Shown: in pieces, positions 7,920 to 16,719 of the stretch
Numbering within the stretch: position 1 is the stretch's first letter
Layout: each line of letters starts with the position of its first letter
Source of the DNA: Lacihabitans sp. CCS-44
GTDB lineage: Bacteria > Bacteroidota > Bacteroidia > Cytophagales > Spirosomataceae
Reading direction: 5' to 3'
Assembly (NCBI RefSeq): GCF_024343735.1
Contig: NZ_RJUE01000061.1
Coordinates: forward strand, 310,001 to 374,000
DNA: 64,000 nt
Program-made: the position numbers and the translations under genes
Notes under the pieces: generated by a model
Seen by the model: the letters and a program-made list of their open reading frames with translations, nothing else
Databases searched by the model: none
What the model was told of the DNA's origin: nothing

Positions 7920-8076
7920 TTTTTTGAGCGGTCGGACAAGTAGAGCAAGCACCTGAACTGCAAGAACTACATGCCCCCGCTTCTCCTTTGGCTTGTTTCA
8001 TAAATAAGCTCACAATGTATTTGATAGCAATACCAAATACAACAATGATGAAGATGTTTTCGAGTAACTGTATCAT
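7906..8076 (-). CDS. Small Cys-rich membrane protein, FeoB-associated type (56 aa)
   Basis: Starts MIQLLENIFIIVVFG: one N-terminal transmembrane helix (about residues 7-25), a short basic stretch (KQAKGE), then a cysteine cluster CSSCSSGACSTC (C36, C39, C44, C47) and a short tail. This matches the architecture of FeoB-associated Cys-rich membrane proteins, which are often found with ferrous-iron transport genes. No feoB is nearby in this window, so the link to iron is from architecture alone. Its 3' end overlaps the convergent transporter gene by 14 bases; the start is 30 bases from a repeat element. Confidence 0.8.
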   Translation of the reverse strand: MIQLLENIFIIVVFGIAIKYIVSLFMKQAKGEAGACSSCSSGACSTCPTAQKITDK

Positions 8077-8105
8077 TTTGTTGTTATTTAAAAATCAATT
8101 TCGTG

Positions 8106-8223
8106 GCTTCGGCTCCGCTCAGCCACCTAGGTCTGAGCGGAGCTCAAAAGTTTTGAGTGGAACTCACTTAGAGATATAGCTAAGCGGAGCATAAGCCAAG
8201 CGGTAGCTGAGCGGAGTCGAAGC
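8106..8223. repeat. Imperfect inverted-repeat element with AGCGGAG units
   Basis: The outer arms GCTTCGGCTCCGCTCAGC (8106-8123) and GCTGAGCGGAGTCGAAGC (8206-8223) are complementary at 17 of 18 positions. Between them are further copies of the AGCGGAG word (about 8135, 8184). G+C is clearly higher than in neighbouring DNA. The right arm reaches the first base of the DinB-like gene's stop codon. This resembles the dispersed palindromic intergenic elements of Bacteroidota, and is not a CRISPR array. Confidence 0.75.
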
Positions 8224-8735
8224 TAGTTCATCGCCAACTTGATATGCTCCAAATGATGTTCTGAATGCCACTTGTACAAGGCAATAACATTTCTCAAAAT
8301 ATAAGTTCTTTGATATCCATTGTGATAAAAAGTTTTCTCAAAATCCTCTTGCTTTAGATCTCTAAACAAGAAAACTAACCTCTCGTGTAATCCTTCTATA
8401 ATTTTCAGCGAACTTTCAATTGGCAATTTAGAATCTGGCAAATTTGCCCAATCACCCTCGCTATAGCCTTTTATAGTCGGATTTTCTTCCGTTAATGCAC
8501 ATTTTACACGTATATACATGTTAGAATGCGAATCTGCAAGGTGATGAACCACTTGTCTAACTGTCCAGCCTTCAGGTCTGTAGGGTGTATCTAAAATAGC
8601 ATCTGGCAACCCTGTGACTAAATCTCTCAAGATTTTGGGGAAATCTTCCAAATAGTTTATTGCACCGCTTAGCGATTCGTAAGGGTAATCTTTTGTGTTA
8701 TCAAATTTGCCGATGGGGTATTTTAGATTTTCCAT
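8223..8735 (-). CDS. DinB/YfiT-like metal-dependent hydrolase (170 aa)
   Basis: A four-helix-bundle DinB superfamily protein close to the YfiT/BstA group. It starts with YPIGKFD, as many YfiT proteins do. The metal-binding histidines are visible in RQVVHHLADSH (about 61-71) and in the C-terminal WHSEHHLEHI, giving the usual three-His site. YfiT-type proteins are putative hydrolases or bacillithiol-type transferases; the substrate here is unknown. Its 3' end touches a palindromic repeat, and a second decayed repeat separates it from the inositol-phosphatase gene upstream. Confidence 0.88.
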   Translation of the reverse strand: MENLKYPIGKFDNTKDYPYESLSGAINYLEDFPKILRDLVTGLPDAILDTPYRPEGWTVRQVVHHLADSHSNMYIRVKCALTEENPTIKGYSEGDWANLPDSKLPIESSLKIIEGLHERLVFLFRDLKQEDFEKTFYHNGYQRTYILRNVIALYKWHSEHHLEHIKLAMN

Positions 8736-8764
8736 ATTATTTTATTTTTTGAATTAGAATTTTT

Positions 8765-8874
8765 ACCACAGAGTCACACTGAGTTTTTTATATTTTTTAG
8801 ACAGATTTTTTGTGTTTCGCGGAGTTTTCGCTTTGCCCAATTCTTAGCGTTTTTCCGTCTTAGCGGTGAACTCC
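8765..8874. repeat. Degenerate ACCACAGAG...AGCGGTGAAC intergenic element
   Basis: The spacer between the two enzyme genes is built of imperfect words: ACCACAGAGTCACACTGAG at the left, CGCGGAGTTTTCGCTTTGCCC in the middle, and CTTAGCGTTTTTCCGTC with TTAGCGGTGAAC at the right. Read from the minus strand it runs CACCGCTAAGACGG...CTCTGTGGT. This resembles a widespread class of short intergenic repeats of unknown function (recalled pattern, not searched). No ORF. Confidence 0.55.
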
Positions 8875-8876
8875 TG

Positions 8877-9668
8877 TTATTCCCAAAAACGCTTTATTTC
8901 TGCTAAAAGTTCTGTTTGGACGGCACTTCCTGCTATGATATCTCCTCCAAAAAGATAATTATCACCTCCAGAGAAATCAGTGACCTTCCCTCCTGCTTCG
9001 GTGACTAAAAGCACACCCGCTGCCATGTCCCATGAGTTGAGATTGTATTCGAAAAAGCCGTCGTACATACCCGCTGCCACATAAGCCAAGTCTAAGGCCG
9101 CAGAACCAAATCTACGTAAGCCGTGTGTTTTTTGCATCAATGATTCGAGAATTTGGATGTATTTTTCCATTTCTTCGAATTTATAATATGGAAAGCCCGT
9201 AGCAAACAAACTTTGTCCAAATGTTTGATTATCAGATACTTTTATTGCAGAATCGTTTCTAAAAGCACCACCGCCTTTCGTTGCCCAAAACATATCTTGG
9301 GTACAAATGTTATAGACCACACCAATTAGAACATCCTTTCCTTCAGCCAGTGCCAAACTTACCGAATAATGAGGTAAACCATGCACGAAATTAGCTGTTC
9401 CATCCAAAGGGTCTATAATCCAATTTAATCCATTTTGATCTCCTGTGGCCACTGTTCCCTCTTCTGTGATGAAACTAATATCGGGATTAATAGCTTTTAG
9501 TCTGTTAACTATCAGATTTTCAGCTTCTTTGTCCACATAAGACACTACATTGTTTATGTCTTTGTATTCAATAGAATTGGTTTTAAACTTCAGAGCTTCA
9601 CCAGCAATAAATCCTCCAGCCTCTTTGGCTACTTCTTTAACTTGTTCAACTATTGGTTTTAAATCCAT
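8877..9668 (-). CDS. Inositol monophosphatase family enzyme (263 aa)
   Basis: Magnesium-dependent sugar phosphatase fold. Metal ligands and motifs: EEGT (69-72), WIIDPLDGTANF (83-94) with D86 and D89, and WDMAAGVLLVTEAGG (about 213-227). Family members hydrolyse inositol-1-phosphate or related sugar phosphates; the exact substrate cannot be told from sequence. The start overlaps the 3' end of the DUF4105 gene by 23 bases, so translation of the two is probably coupled. Confidence 0.93.
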   Translation of the reverse strand: MDLKPIVEQVKEVAKEAGGFIAGEALKFKTNSIEYKDINNVVSYVDKEAENLIVNRLKAINPDISFITEEGTVATGDQNGLNWIIDPLDGTANFVHGLPHYSVSLALAEGKDVLIGVVYNICTQDMFWATKGGGAFRNDSAIKVSDNQTFGQSLFATGFPYYKFEEMEKYIQILESLMQKTHGLRRFGSAALDLAYVAAGMYDGFFEYNLNSWDMAAGVLLVTEAGGKVTDFSGGDNYLFGGDIIAGSAVQTELLAEIKRFWE

Positions 9669-10827
9669 GGTTATTTTTTAGAATGAAAGCTACCCTGATT
9701 AATGCTGCGAGAATAATTGGTATTACTGCTAATGGAATTCCTTGGGGTTTAAAATTCCAAACCAGCAACAATCCAATGTTTAATAACGCGTAAATCCAGA
9801 GCAGAGGTTTTGTAATAGAAGGTTTTTTTACAAAAAATATGAAGGGGAATAAAATTGGGAAAGCCCAAATCACATTCATGTTTTTTTCTGTTACTCCATG
9901 ATCGGTCAAAAACCAAAGTCCTAGAAAAAACCAGCCAGCTATTCCCAAAATTGAAAAGAATATTTTATCAAAAAATAGTTTTTTATTTCCTGATTTTATT
10001 TGCCCAAAAGTATAGATGGCCACTAGTCCAAACAGCATTGAGAAAACAACAAAAGGCGAAAATATGGAAGAAGAAACACTTGGTGGCTCTACCAAAGTAT
10101 GTTGTATTTTACCCAAAACAAAAGGTTCTTTTAATCCACCATGAACGATTGTAGCAGAATCAAAACCCACTGAAAGATTATCGGGAAGAAACATTGCCCC
10201 AGATTCTTTCGTTTTTTCGTCAGATGGTAAGCCTATAGCGAGACTCATGCCAAAATTCATCCAAGGCTTCTTTTTGCTTGCATATTTGTCTATCCATTGG
10301 CGATAAGTGGAGTCGGCATGCAGGGTTGGCGAAAACTGAAGGGAATCTTTACAAACTTGTTGGAGAATATCCCGGATTCTACTGGCACAGTTATAGTAGA
10401 AAAAACGGTATTTGTATTCTCTATTTTCAGGCAAATAATTGTTTGTCAAAAACTGATGAAGGTCTTCTTTTTGTTTGTTAGAAAGATTCAGGATTTGCTC
10501 AGAAGCTGAACGATTTTCTTTGTATTTGTAATGGTCTATAAATGGCTGGAAATCGTATTTTGCCATTTTGTAAGGTAGTGTGCCTCTCAGGAATTTTACC
10601 ACAAAGCCTGGCTGGTCAAAACTGAACGAGCCGTAATCGTAGCATTCGTTTATTCCATTTACGGGGTCCATGAGGTGCAAAACTGTGTGTCCCCAAATTT
10701 GGTATATGGCATCATCAGACGAGCCACTGGAAACAGTAACCAAACCGAATTTTGCTTCCTTCGAAAGTTGCTGAGCTATACTTTCAAAAGCTGCAAATAA
10801 TAAAATTAATAAGAGTAGTTTTTTCAT
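9646..10827 (-). CDS. DUF4105 (Lnb-type) membrane protein (393 aa)
   Basis: An N-terminal signal peptide (MKKLLLLILLFAAFESIAQ) is followed by a periplasmic DUF4105 domain of about 220 residues. Its markers are GLVTVSSGSSDDAIYQIWGHT, the CYDYGSF segment and YNCASRIRDIL; DUF4105 is a papain-like NlpC/P60-related fold with predicted catalytic Cys and His. The C-terminal 130 residues form about five hydrophobic helices. A peptidoglycan or lipoprotein-related role has been suggested for the family, but is unproven. A terminator lies between this gene and clpC. Confidence 0.85.
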   Translation of the reverse strand: MKKLLLLILLFAAFESIAQQLSKEAKFGLVTVSSGSSDDAIYQIWGHTVLHLMDPVNGINECYDYGSFSFDQPGFVVKFLRGTLPYKMAKYDFQPFIDHYKYKENRSASEQILNLSNKQKEDLHQFLTNNYLPENREYKYRFFYYNCASRIRDILQQVCKDSLQFSPTLHADSTYRQWIDKYASKKKPWMNFGMSLAIGLPSDEKTKESGAMFLPDNLSVGFDSATIVHGGLKEPFVLGKIQHTLVEPPSVSSSIFSPFVVFSMLFGLVAIYTFGQIKSGNKKLFFDKIFFSILGIAGWFFLGLWFLTDHGVTEKNMNVIWAFPILFPFIFFVKKPSITKPLLWIYALLNIGLLLVWNFKPQGIPLAVIPIILAALIRVAFILKNNHGFKTNS

Positions 10828-10835
10828 AAAACAAA

Positions 10836-10865
10836 AATAGCACGAGAATTCTTTCTCGTGCTATT
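10836..10865 (-). terminator. Terminator of clpC
   Basis: Perfect 12-base stem (AATAGCACGAGA / TCTCGTGCTATT) with a 6-base loop. On the minus strand it is followed by TTTGTTTT. It lies between the clpC stop and the DUF4105 start, so DUF4105 probably needs its own promoter or read-through. Confidence 0.88.
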
Positions 10866-10884
10866 GAATTATATTATTTCAAAA

Positions 10885-13419
10885 TTATTGTTCAATCGTT
10901 TCTTCTTTAGGTTTTTTGCTAAATTTCAACAATTCATTGTTTTCCTCATGATCCACCAATATCACATCACCCTCACTCATGGTGCCTTTCAATATTTCTT
11001 CGGCCAAAGGGTCTTCCACATATTTCTGAATTGCTCTGTTCAATGGCCTTGCCCCATACTGTTGGTCATAACCTTTTTCAGCTAAGAAATCTTTGGCTTT
11101 ATCGGTTAATTCCATTGAATAACCAATGCTAGTAATTCTTGAGAATAATTTCTTGAGAGAAATATCAATGATTTTATGGATATCTTCTCTAGCTAGAGAA
11201 TTAAACACAATAACATCATCCAATCTGTTCAAGAATTCCGGAGAGAATGTCTTTTTTAAAGCATTCTGGATGGTAGATTTTATCATATCATCCTGATTTT
11301 CAACTCTTGACTTAGTCGCAAAACCAATTCCCGAGCCAAAATCTTTCAAATCTCTAACTCCAATATTGGAAGTCATGATGATGATTGTATTTCTAAAATC
11401 AACTCTTCTTCCCAAGCTATCCGTAAGAATACCATCATCCAATACTTGTAACAAAATATTGAAAATATCTGGGTGAGCTTTCTCGATTTCATCCAAAAGA
11501 ACAACCGAATAAGGCTTTCTACGTACTTTCTCCGTTAACTGGCCACCTTCTTCATAACCTACATATCCTGGAGGAGCCCCAACCAAACGCGAGATACTGA
11601 ATTTCTCCATGTACTCACTCATGTCTATGCGTATCAATGCATCTTCTTTGTCAAAAAGATATTCTGTCAACGTTTTGGCCAATTCTGTTTTACCAACACC
11701 TGTAGGTCCTAAGAAAATGAACGTTCCAATTGGCTTTTTAGGATCTTTCAATCCTACCCTAGTTCTTTGTATGGCTTTGGTAAGTTTTTCAACAGCAGCG
11801 TCTTGACCAACAATTCGTCCACGAAGCGAGTCACCCATTTTCAGGATTTTATCGCCTTCGTTCATGTTGACTTTTTTCACTGGGATACCTGTCATCATTG
11901 CTATAACCTCGCCTACGTGGTCCTCAGTTACGATATGACGCAAGGTTTTAGATTCTTCTTCCCAAGCTTGCTTGGCATTTTCGAGTTGTTCCAAAAGCTT
12001 TTTCTCACGGTCTCTCAGCTGAGCTGCTTCTTCATAGCGTTGGCTTTTGACAACTCTGTTTTTTTCTAATTTAATTTCTTCTACAGCTTCTTCTAAATCT
12101 ACTACCTCTTGCGGCACATTTATGTTTTTGATGTGAACTCTCGCTCCTACTTCATCTATAACATCTATGGCTTTGTCAGGTAAAAATCTATCCGTAATGT
12201 ATCTTTCTGAATATTTCACTGCCGAAACAATGGCTTCATCAGAATACGTAACATTGTGGTGGTCTTCGTATTTGCTCTTGATATTGTTGAGAATCTCGAT
12301 GGTTTCGTCGATAGATGTTGCATCCACCATCACCATTTGGAATCTTCTGGCCAAAGCACCGTCTTTTTCGATGTATTGGCGATATTCATCTAAAGTAGTA
12401 GCACCAACGCATTGTATATCTCCTCTTGCCAAAGCAGGTTTGAACATATTTGAGGCGTCTAAAGAGCCGCTCGCTCCGCCTGCACCCACAATGGTGTGAA
12501 TCTCATCAATGAAAAGAACGATTTGCGGATTTTTCTCAATTTCTAGCATTACCGCCTTCATTCTTTCCTCAAACTGGCCACGGTATTTTGTTCCAGCAAC
12601 CAAAGAAGCCAAATCAAGCGTAACCACTCTTTTACCGAAAAGAACACGAGAAACTTTCTTTTGAACAATTCTAAGTGCTAAACCTTCGGCAATGGCTGTT
12701 TTACCCACACCCGGCTCACCAATTAGTATCGGATTATTTTTCTTTCTTCTCGAAAGAATTTGAGCAACTCTTTCTATTTCTTTTTCACGACCAACTATCG
12801 GATCTAATTTGCCGATTTCAGCCATCTTGGTCAAATCTCTACCAAAATTGTCCAATATTGGCGTCCTAGATTTTTCTCCTGTTTTGGGGTCGGCTTTCTG
12901 GCTTCCATACGATCCGCCGCCACCACCAAATGATTTGTCGTCATCGTCGGTATCTGGTCTTTCCATGGTAGGTTCTTGACCAGTCAGTTGATATTCCAAC
13001 ATTTCTTTGATCAACTTATAGTTGATTCTGTAGCGATTCAATATTTGGCAGCCCAAATTGTCGTCGTCTCTCAGCACAGCTAACAACAAATGTTCAGTTC
13101 CGATTACATCAGACTTGAAAATTTTTGCTTCTAAATGGGTGATTTTAAGTACTTTCTCTGATTGTCTAGTCAGGGGAATGTTAGAAAGGTTTTTGATGGT
13201 ATTGGTTGCTGTTCCTCTTGTAGAGTTCTCGATAGAGGTTCTTAACTCTTCTGGATTTAAACCAGCCTTCTGAATTAGTTCTAAGCCAAGTCCTTCACCT
13301 TCACGAATCATTCCTAAGATAAGATGCTCAGTTCCGATATAATCGTGCCCCAATCTCAATGCCTCTTCACGGGCAAGAGATATAACTTCTTTTACTCTTT
13401 GTGAAAACTTGGGTTCCAT
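10885..13419 (-). CDS. clpC: ClpC-type AAA+ protease ATPase (844 aa)
   Basis: Unfoldase that feeds substrates to ClpP. Domain order: two Clp-N repeats (residues 1-145, both with the GTEHL/LL motif), a Gly-rich linker (about 165-172), AAA1 with Walker [10 protein letters not shown] (about 218-226), a UVR-type coiled middle domain (about 430-470), AAA2 with Walker [10 protein letters not shown], pore loop [10 protein letters not shown], and the C-terminal D2 domain. Length and the UVR insert separate it from ClpA and ClpB. mcsA/mcsB and clpP are not in the window. A strong Shine-Dalgarno sequence precedes it. Confidence 0.97.
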   Translation of the reverse strand: MEPKFSQRVKEVISLAREEALRLGHDYIGTEHLILGMIREGEGLGLELIQKAGLNPEELRTSIENSTRGTATNTIKNLSNIPLTRQSEKVLKITHLEAKIFKSDVIGTEHLLLAVLRDDDNLGCQILNRYRINYKLIKEMLEYQLTGQEPTMERPDTDDDDKSFGGGGGSYGSQKADPKTGEKSRTPILDNFGRDLTKMAEIGKLDPIVGREKEIERVAQILSRRKKNNPILIGEPGVGKTAIAEGLALRIVQKKVSRVLFGKRVVTLDLASLVAGTKYRGQFEERMKAVMLEIEKNPQIVLFIDEIHTIVGAGGASGSLDASNMFKPALARGDIQCVGATTLDEYRQYIEKDGALARRFQMVMVDATSIDETIEILNNIKSKYEDHHNVTYSDEAIVSAVKYSERYITDRFLPDKAIDVIDEVGARVHIKNINVPQEVVDLEEAVEEIKLEKNRVVKSQRYEEAAQLRDREKKLLEQLENAKQAWEEESKTLRHIVTEDHVGEVIAMMTGIPVKKVNMNEGDKILKMGDSLRGRIVGQDAAVEKLTKAIQRTRVGLKDPKKPIGTFIFLGPTGVGKTELAKTLTEYLFDKEDALIRIDMSEYMEKFSISRLVGAPPGYVGYEEGGQLTEKVRRKPYSVVLLDEIEKAHPDIFNILLQVLDDGILTDSLGRRVDFRNTIIIMTSNIGVRDLKDFGSGIGFATKSRVENQDDMIKSTIQNALKKTFSPEFLNRLDDVIVFNSLAREDIHKIIDISLKKLFSRITSIGYSMELTDKAKDFLAEKGYDQQYGARPLNRAIQKYVEDPLAEEILKGTMSEGDVILVDHEENNELLKFSKKPKEETIEQ

Positions 13420-13424
13420 TTAAT

Positions 13425-13430
13425 CTCCTT
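13425..13430 (-). promoter_or_regulatory. Strong Shine-Dalgarno before clpC
   Basis: AAGGAG, five bases upstream of the clpC ATG. Most genes in this window lack such a site, as is usual in Bacteroidota, so this one supports the chosen start and may mark high translation. Confidence 0.7.
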
Positions 13431-13465
13431 TTTTATCGAATTAACATTATTTTTTAAAACATTGT

Positions 13466-14077
13466 TCAAATGACCAATTTCTTTGAACTTTTAAGAATTT
13501 GCACGCTCTCGGGTCCTTTCGAAAAAAGAAGGTCTATGACACTTAAATTTGGCTCAAACTTATTGCCAAAATTCTGAAAATATTCTTTTGACATATAAAA
13601 ATCTGGAAAATCCACTCTACTCTTAGCATTAAAGCTAATAAATTCGTTTTTATTCTCAAAATACGAAAATTCGGCTTGACAAATTGTCTTGTTTATTTTT
13701 AATATTTCAAGACATATTGTCAGTGATTTGTGGTTTAGGTCTATCAAGTAGTTGTAATGTTTATTAAATAGGGGCTGAAATAAATATTCATAGTATTCGA
13801 AATAGGGACTTTTTTTGTAAGAATTTTCAATAGTCTTGAAGATTGGCTTTTGCCAATTTGTTCGATTATCTATTTTTATTTCTTTTATGATTTCGTTGTT
13901 TGGAGCCTTTTGGATAGGTACTGTCAACGTCTCTACCTGATGTGGCCCTAAAATATTTGCCCGAGTTCGGTACGATTGCTTCCTGTATTGCTCCCCAACA
14001 TTGATTTTTATTTCAGATTCTTCTAAAATTGCGGTCATATAAGCCAAACATGGCAAAAAATTTGATGAGAATATCAT
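13466..14077 (-). CDS. WbqC family protein (203 aa)
   Basis: Recognised by the family pattern: an N-terminal P-C-L-A-Y-M segment, E-Q-Y-R-K-Q-S-Y-R-TR-ANILGPHQ, LTVPIQKA, and the core I-DNRTNWQKPIFKTIENSYKKSPYFEYY. WbqC proteins occur in O-antigen and other glycan clusters and are common as lone genes in Bacteroidota; the reaction is not established. The short spacing (46 bases) to clpC allows co-transcription. Confidence 0.85.
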   Translation of the reverse strand: MIFSSNFLPCLAYMTAILEESEIKINVGEQYRKQSYRTRANILGPHQVETLTVPIQKAPNNEIIKEIKIDNRTNWQKPIFKTIENSYKKSPYFEYYEYLFQPLFNKHYNYLIDLNHKSLTICLEILKINKTICQAEFSYFENKNEFISFNAKSRVDFPDFYMSKEYFQNFGNKFEPNLSVIDLLFSKGPESVQILKSSKKLVI

Positions 14078-14133
14078 CGTAGGATAATTTTTAAGTTTTT
14101 TAGAAGTTTAAAGAACAAAGATAATAAGGCATT

Positions 14134-16719
14134 TTGATGGTAAGAGGTTTTGTTTTTATAGTTTTCTGTTTATTTACTTCAGTAAATATATCAAAGGCTT
14201 TTGTGCCTGAAAATATAAAGTTGAAGGTAGTGGTCATTAATAGTTTCGATGGAAATCAGTTGCAGTCTAATTTTTCGGTAAAAGTCACACAAGAACCTAG
14301 TGGACAAGAGATAAAACTTACCAACAATAAGAAAGAGACATTTTATGATATTCCAAGAGGTAAAGTACTGAAGATTTCAGTGACAGCCGTTGGTTTCTAT
14401 AATGAGGTAAAGTCTTTCGAAACGGAAAATTTGAATGATGGTGATATTTTAGAAATTCAACTAAACCCTAAGCCTTCAGGAAAATTGCAATTAACCACCA
14501 TAGATGCTGAGTCTAAAGATCCAGTCGCCTCTGATATAGAAATTGTTTTTTTTTCAAGAACAAATAAAGAAAAAATAAATGAACAGAATCCGCAGATTCT
14601 ATATTATTATGAAATAAAAGGAAAATATAAAATCACAACAAATGCAAAAGGATACTTAAAGGATTTCAGAGAAATTGAGCTTGATATTTCGGCTGAGCAG
14701 AAGACCGAATCGGTAGTAATTGAATTGGTCAAAAACCGCATGAAACAAGAGATTAATCTATTTGATGTATCAACAAACTTAAAAATATCTTCTGGTACGG
14801 CCGCAGTTGTACATTTGGAAACAGGACAGAAAATATTTGATGGTAAAATAGAAAACGGGAAAATACTGTTTGACGGGAATAGAAACGATAATTATACTCT
14901 GATTACCAACGCTAATGGATTTATTGAGTTTAAGTCGCCATTTGTATTAGATGGCAAACCACAAAAGTATGGCTTAACCCCTAGCTCTTCACTACAAATA
15001 GATATATTTGATGAAGAAACAAACGAAAGACTTGCCGCCGAGCTAGAAATAACCAGTCCTTCTGGTAAAAAATATAAAGTAACTACAACGAGCAAACAGT
15101 CCTATGCTTACATACCAAACGAGTCCGGAGTTTATACCATAGAACCTAAGGCAAATGGCTATATTAATCGTTCTGGTAGTTTTAATGTAAAATCTTTGGC
15201 TGCCGGAAATACTTTTTTTTCCATGAGGCTAAAAAAGGGAACCAATGAATATGTAATAAGTGTGTTTGATTTCGAAACTAAGAATCCTATTAATAATGCA
15301 ATTACTAAGGTATTTAGTGAACAGTCGAGGGAAATTTCAGGGAAAGTGACGAAGCACCAAAAAACATTAAACCTAGATTCCGAGAAGAAACATTTTTTTG
15401 AGGTATCGGCAAATGGATATAATGACTACACTGCTAATGTTGAGTTGGATAAATCAATTGAAGTTTTTTTAAAAAAGAAAGTTGCTGATAAATTAGAGAC
15501 ATTTGAAATAAAAGTAGTTGATGAGCAAACTAAACTTTCTATTAAAGACGCGAGACTAAGAGTCTTTGAAAACGACAGTAAAGCCGTTGCCTTAAGTTTT
15601 GATCCAATTAGGTCTGTTTTTATATCTAACAAGATTAACCCCAAACTAAGTTATAGTTATGAAGTTTCTGCGAAGGGTTATAACAACCTTAAACAACAGT
15701 TAAATCTGAACGAAAGCAATGTTCAATTGGTTATGACAGCTTTTGAGATTAGCAATTTTTATTTTTCATCGATTGACGCTTTTACAAAAGAAAAAATTGA
15801 TGCCAATTTTAAAGTCAAAGTAGATCAAGTTGAAATTAAACAAGACCAAGATGGAGGCAGAAAAAAAGTAAGCCTCTCTGCAACAAACAATTATCTTCTT
15901 GAAGTAAATAAAGAGAATTACAAAAGTATCAGTAAAGTTTTGGATAAGAGAGAAGCAATTAATTCAGAGTTTACTATTTCACTCTTTAGAGATTCTTATG
16001 ATATCCTTTTTAAATTGACAAATAAAATAGATGCTGATAAAATTGCTGCAGTGAAAGCGTTCATAAAGAACAGAAATGACAATAAGTCCAAAGAATTAAT
16101 TTTTGATATTGATAAAAATGGATTCATAGGGAATATTTCAGAAGAAGGAAATTATTATATCGAAATTCGAATGCCAGATTTTGAAGATTATTCAACAGCC
16201 TTTATGTTAAAACAAGCTAGTCCAGAAAGATTAGAGTATTTATTAACGCTAAAGCCAAAAAATAAGGCTGTTTTAAAAGTTGATAAACCAACGCTCGACC
16301 TGCCGAGAGAAGAAAAAATACCATCAATTCAAGTTTTAACACCTTCTGTTGCCAAATTAGATATCAAAAAAGGAGTCAAATATCCTCTAGAGGGTGTAAA
16401 TTTTGAAAAAAGTAAGACTATACTGGTTAAAGGGGCAGAGACCAAACTCGACGGAGTGGCTGAATATTTAAAACAAAACCCCAAAGCCCAAATTGAGATT
16501 GCAGGGCATACCGATAACGAAGGCTCTGATCAAAGATTAAATCAACGTTTATCGGAGTTTCGTGCTAAAGTCATTGCCAATTATTTGTTTAACAAAGGCA
16601 TTTCTCCAGATAGAATTATTACCATTGGAAAAGGATCTTCAGAACCACTTGTACCCAACGATTCAGACGAAAATAAATCTAAAAATAGACGTATTGAAAT
16701 TATGATTTTGGAAGACTAA
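14134..16719 (+). CDS. OmpA-family protein with beta-sandwich repeat array (861 aa)
   Basis: Signal peptide (about 1-22), then a long stretch (25-740) of seven or eight repeats of about 90 residues. Each begins with a pattern like L-x-V-x-V-x-D-x2-T-x3-I-x-A and ends in a-x-G-Y-x-x (KGYLKDF, NGYINRS, NGYNDYT, KGYNNLK). These look like carboxypeptidase-regulatory / PEGA-like beta-sandwich units. The C-terminal 110 residues form an OmpA peptidoglycan-binding domain: GHTDNEGSD, LSEFRAKVIANYL, GISPDRI and NRRIEI. Probably an outer-membrane-linked, peptidoglycan-anchored protein, and longer than usual. The stop codon overlaps that of the convergent Sua5 gene. Confidence 0.85.
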   Translation: MMVRGFVFIVFCLFTSVNISKAFVPENIKLKVVVINSFDGNQLQSNFSVKVTQEPSGQEIKLTNNKKETFYDIPRGKVLKISVTAVGFYNEVKSFETENLNDGDILEIQLNPKPSGKLQLTTIDAESKDPVASDIEIVFFSRTNKEKINEQNPQILYYYEIKGKYKITTNAKGYLKDFREIELDISAEQKTESVVIELVKNRMKQEINLFDVSTNLKISSGTAAVVHLETGQKIFDGKIENGKILFDGNRNDNYTLITNANGFIEFKSPFVLDGKPQKYGLTPSSSLQIDIFDEETNERLAAELEITSPSGKKYKVTTTSKQSYAYIPNESGVYTIEPKANGYINRSGSFNVKSLAAGNTFFSMRLKKGTNEYVISVFDFETKNPINNAITKVFSEQSREISGKVTKHQKTLNLDSEKKHFFEVSANGYNDYTANVELDKSIEVFLKKKVADKLETFEIKVVDEQTKLSIKDARLRVFENDSKAVALSFDPIRSVFISNKINPKLSYSYEVSAKGYNNLKQQLNLNESNVQLVMTAFEISNFYFSSIDAFTKEKIDANFKVKVDQVEIKQDQDGGRKKVSLSATNNYLLEVNKENYKSISKVLDKREAINSEFTISLFRDSYDILFKLTNKIDADKIAAVKAFIKNRNDNKSKELIFDIDKNGFIGNISEEGNYYIEIRMPDFEDYSTAFMLKQASPERLEYLLTLKPKNKAVLKVDKPTLDLPREEKIPSIQVLTPSVAKLDIKKGVKYPLEGVNFEKSKTILVKGAETKLDGVAEYLKQNPKAQIEIAGHTDNEGSDQRLNQRLSEFRAKVIANYLFNKGISPDRIITIGKGSSEPLVPNDSDENKSKNRRIEIMILED

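Noticed and set aside
7988-8179. 63-codon plus-strand frame over the Cys-rich peptide gene
   Set aside because: It runs antisense to the peptide gene and into the palindromic repeat; no protein-like pattern.
8106-8223. CRISPR-like repeat cluster
   Set aside because: The AGCGGAG units are not equal-length repeats with regular spacers; they form one inverted-repeat element, and no cas genes are near.
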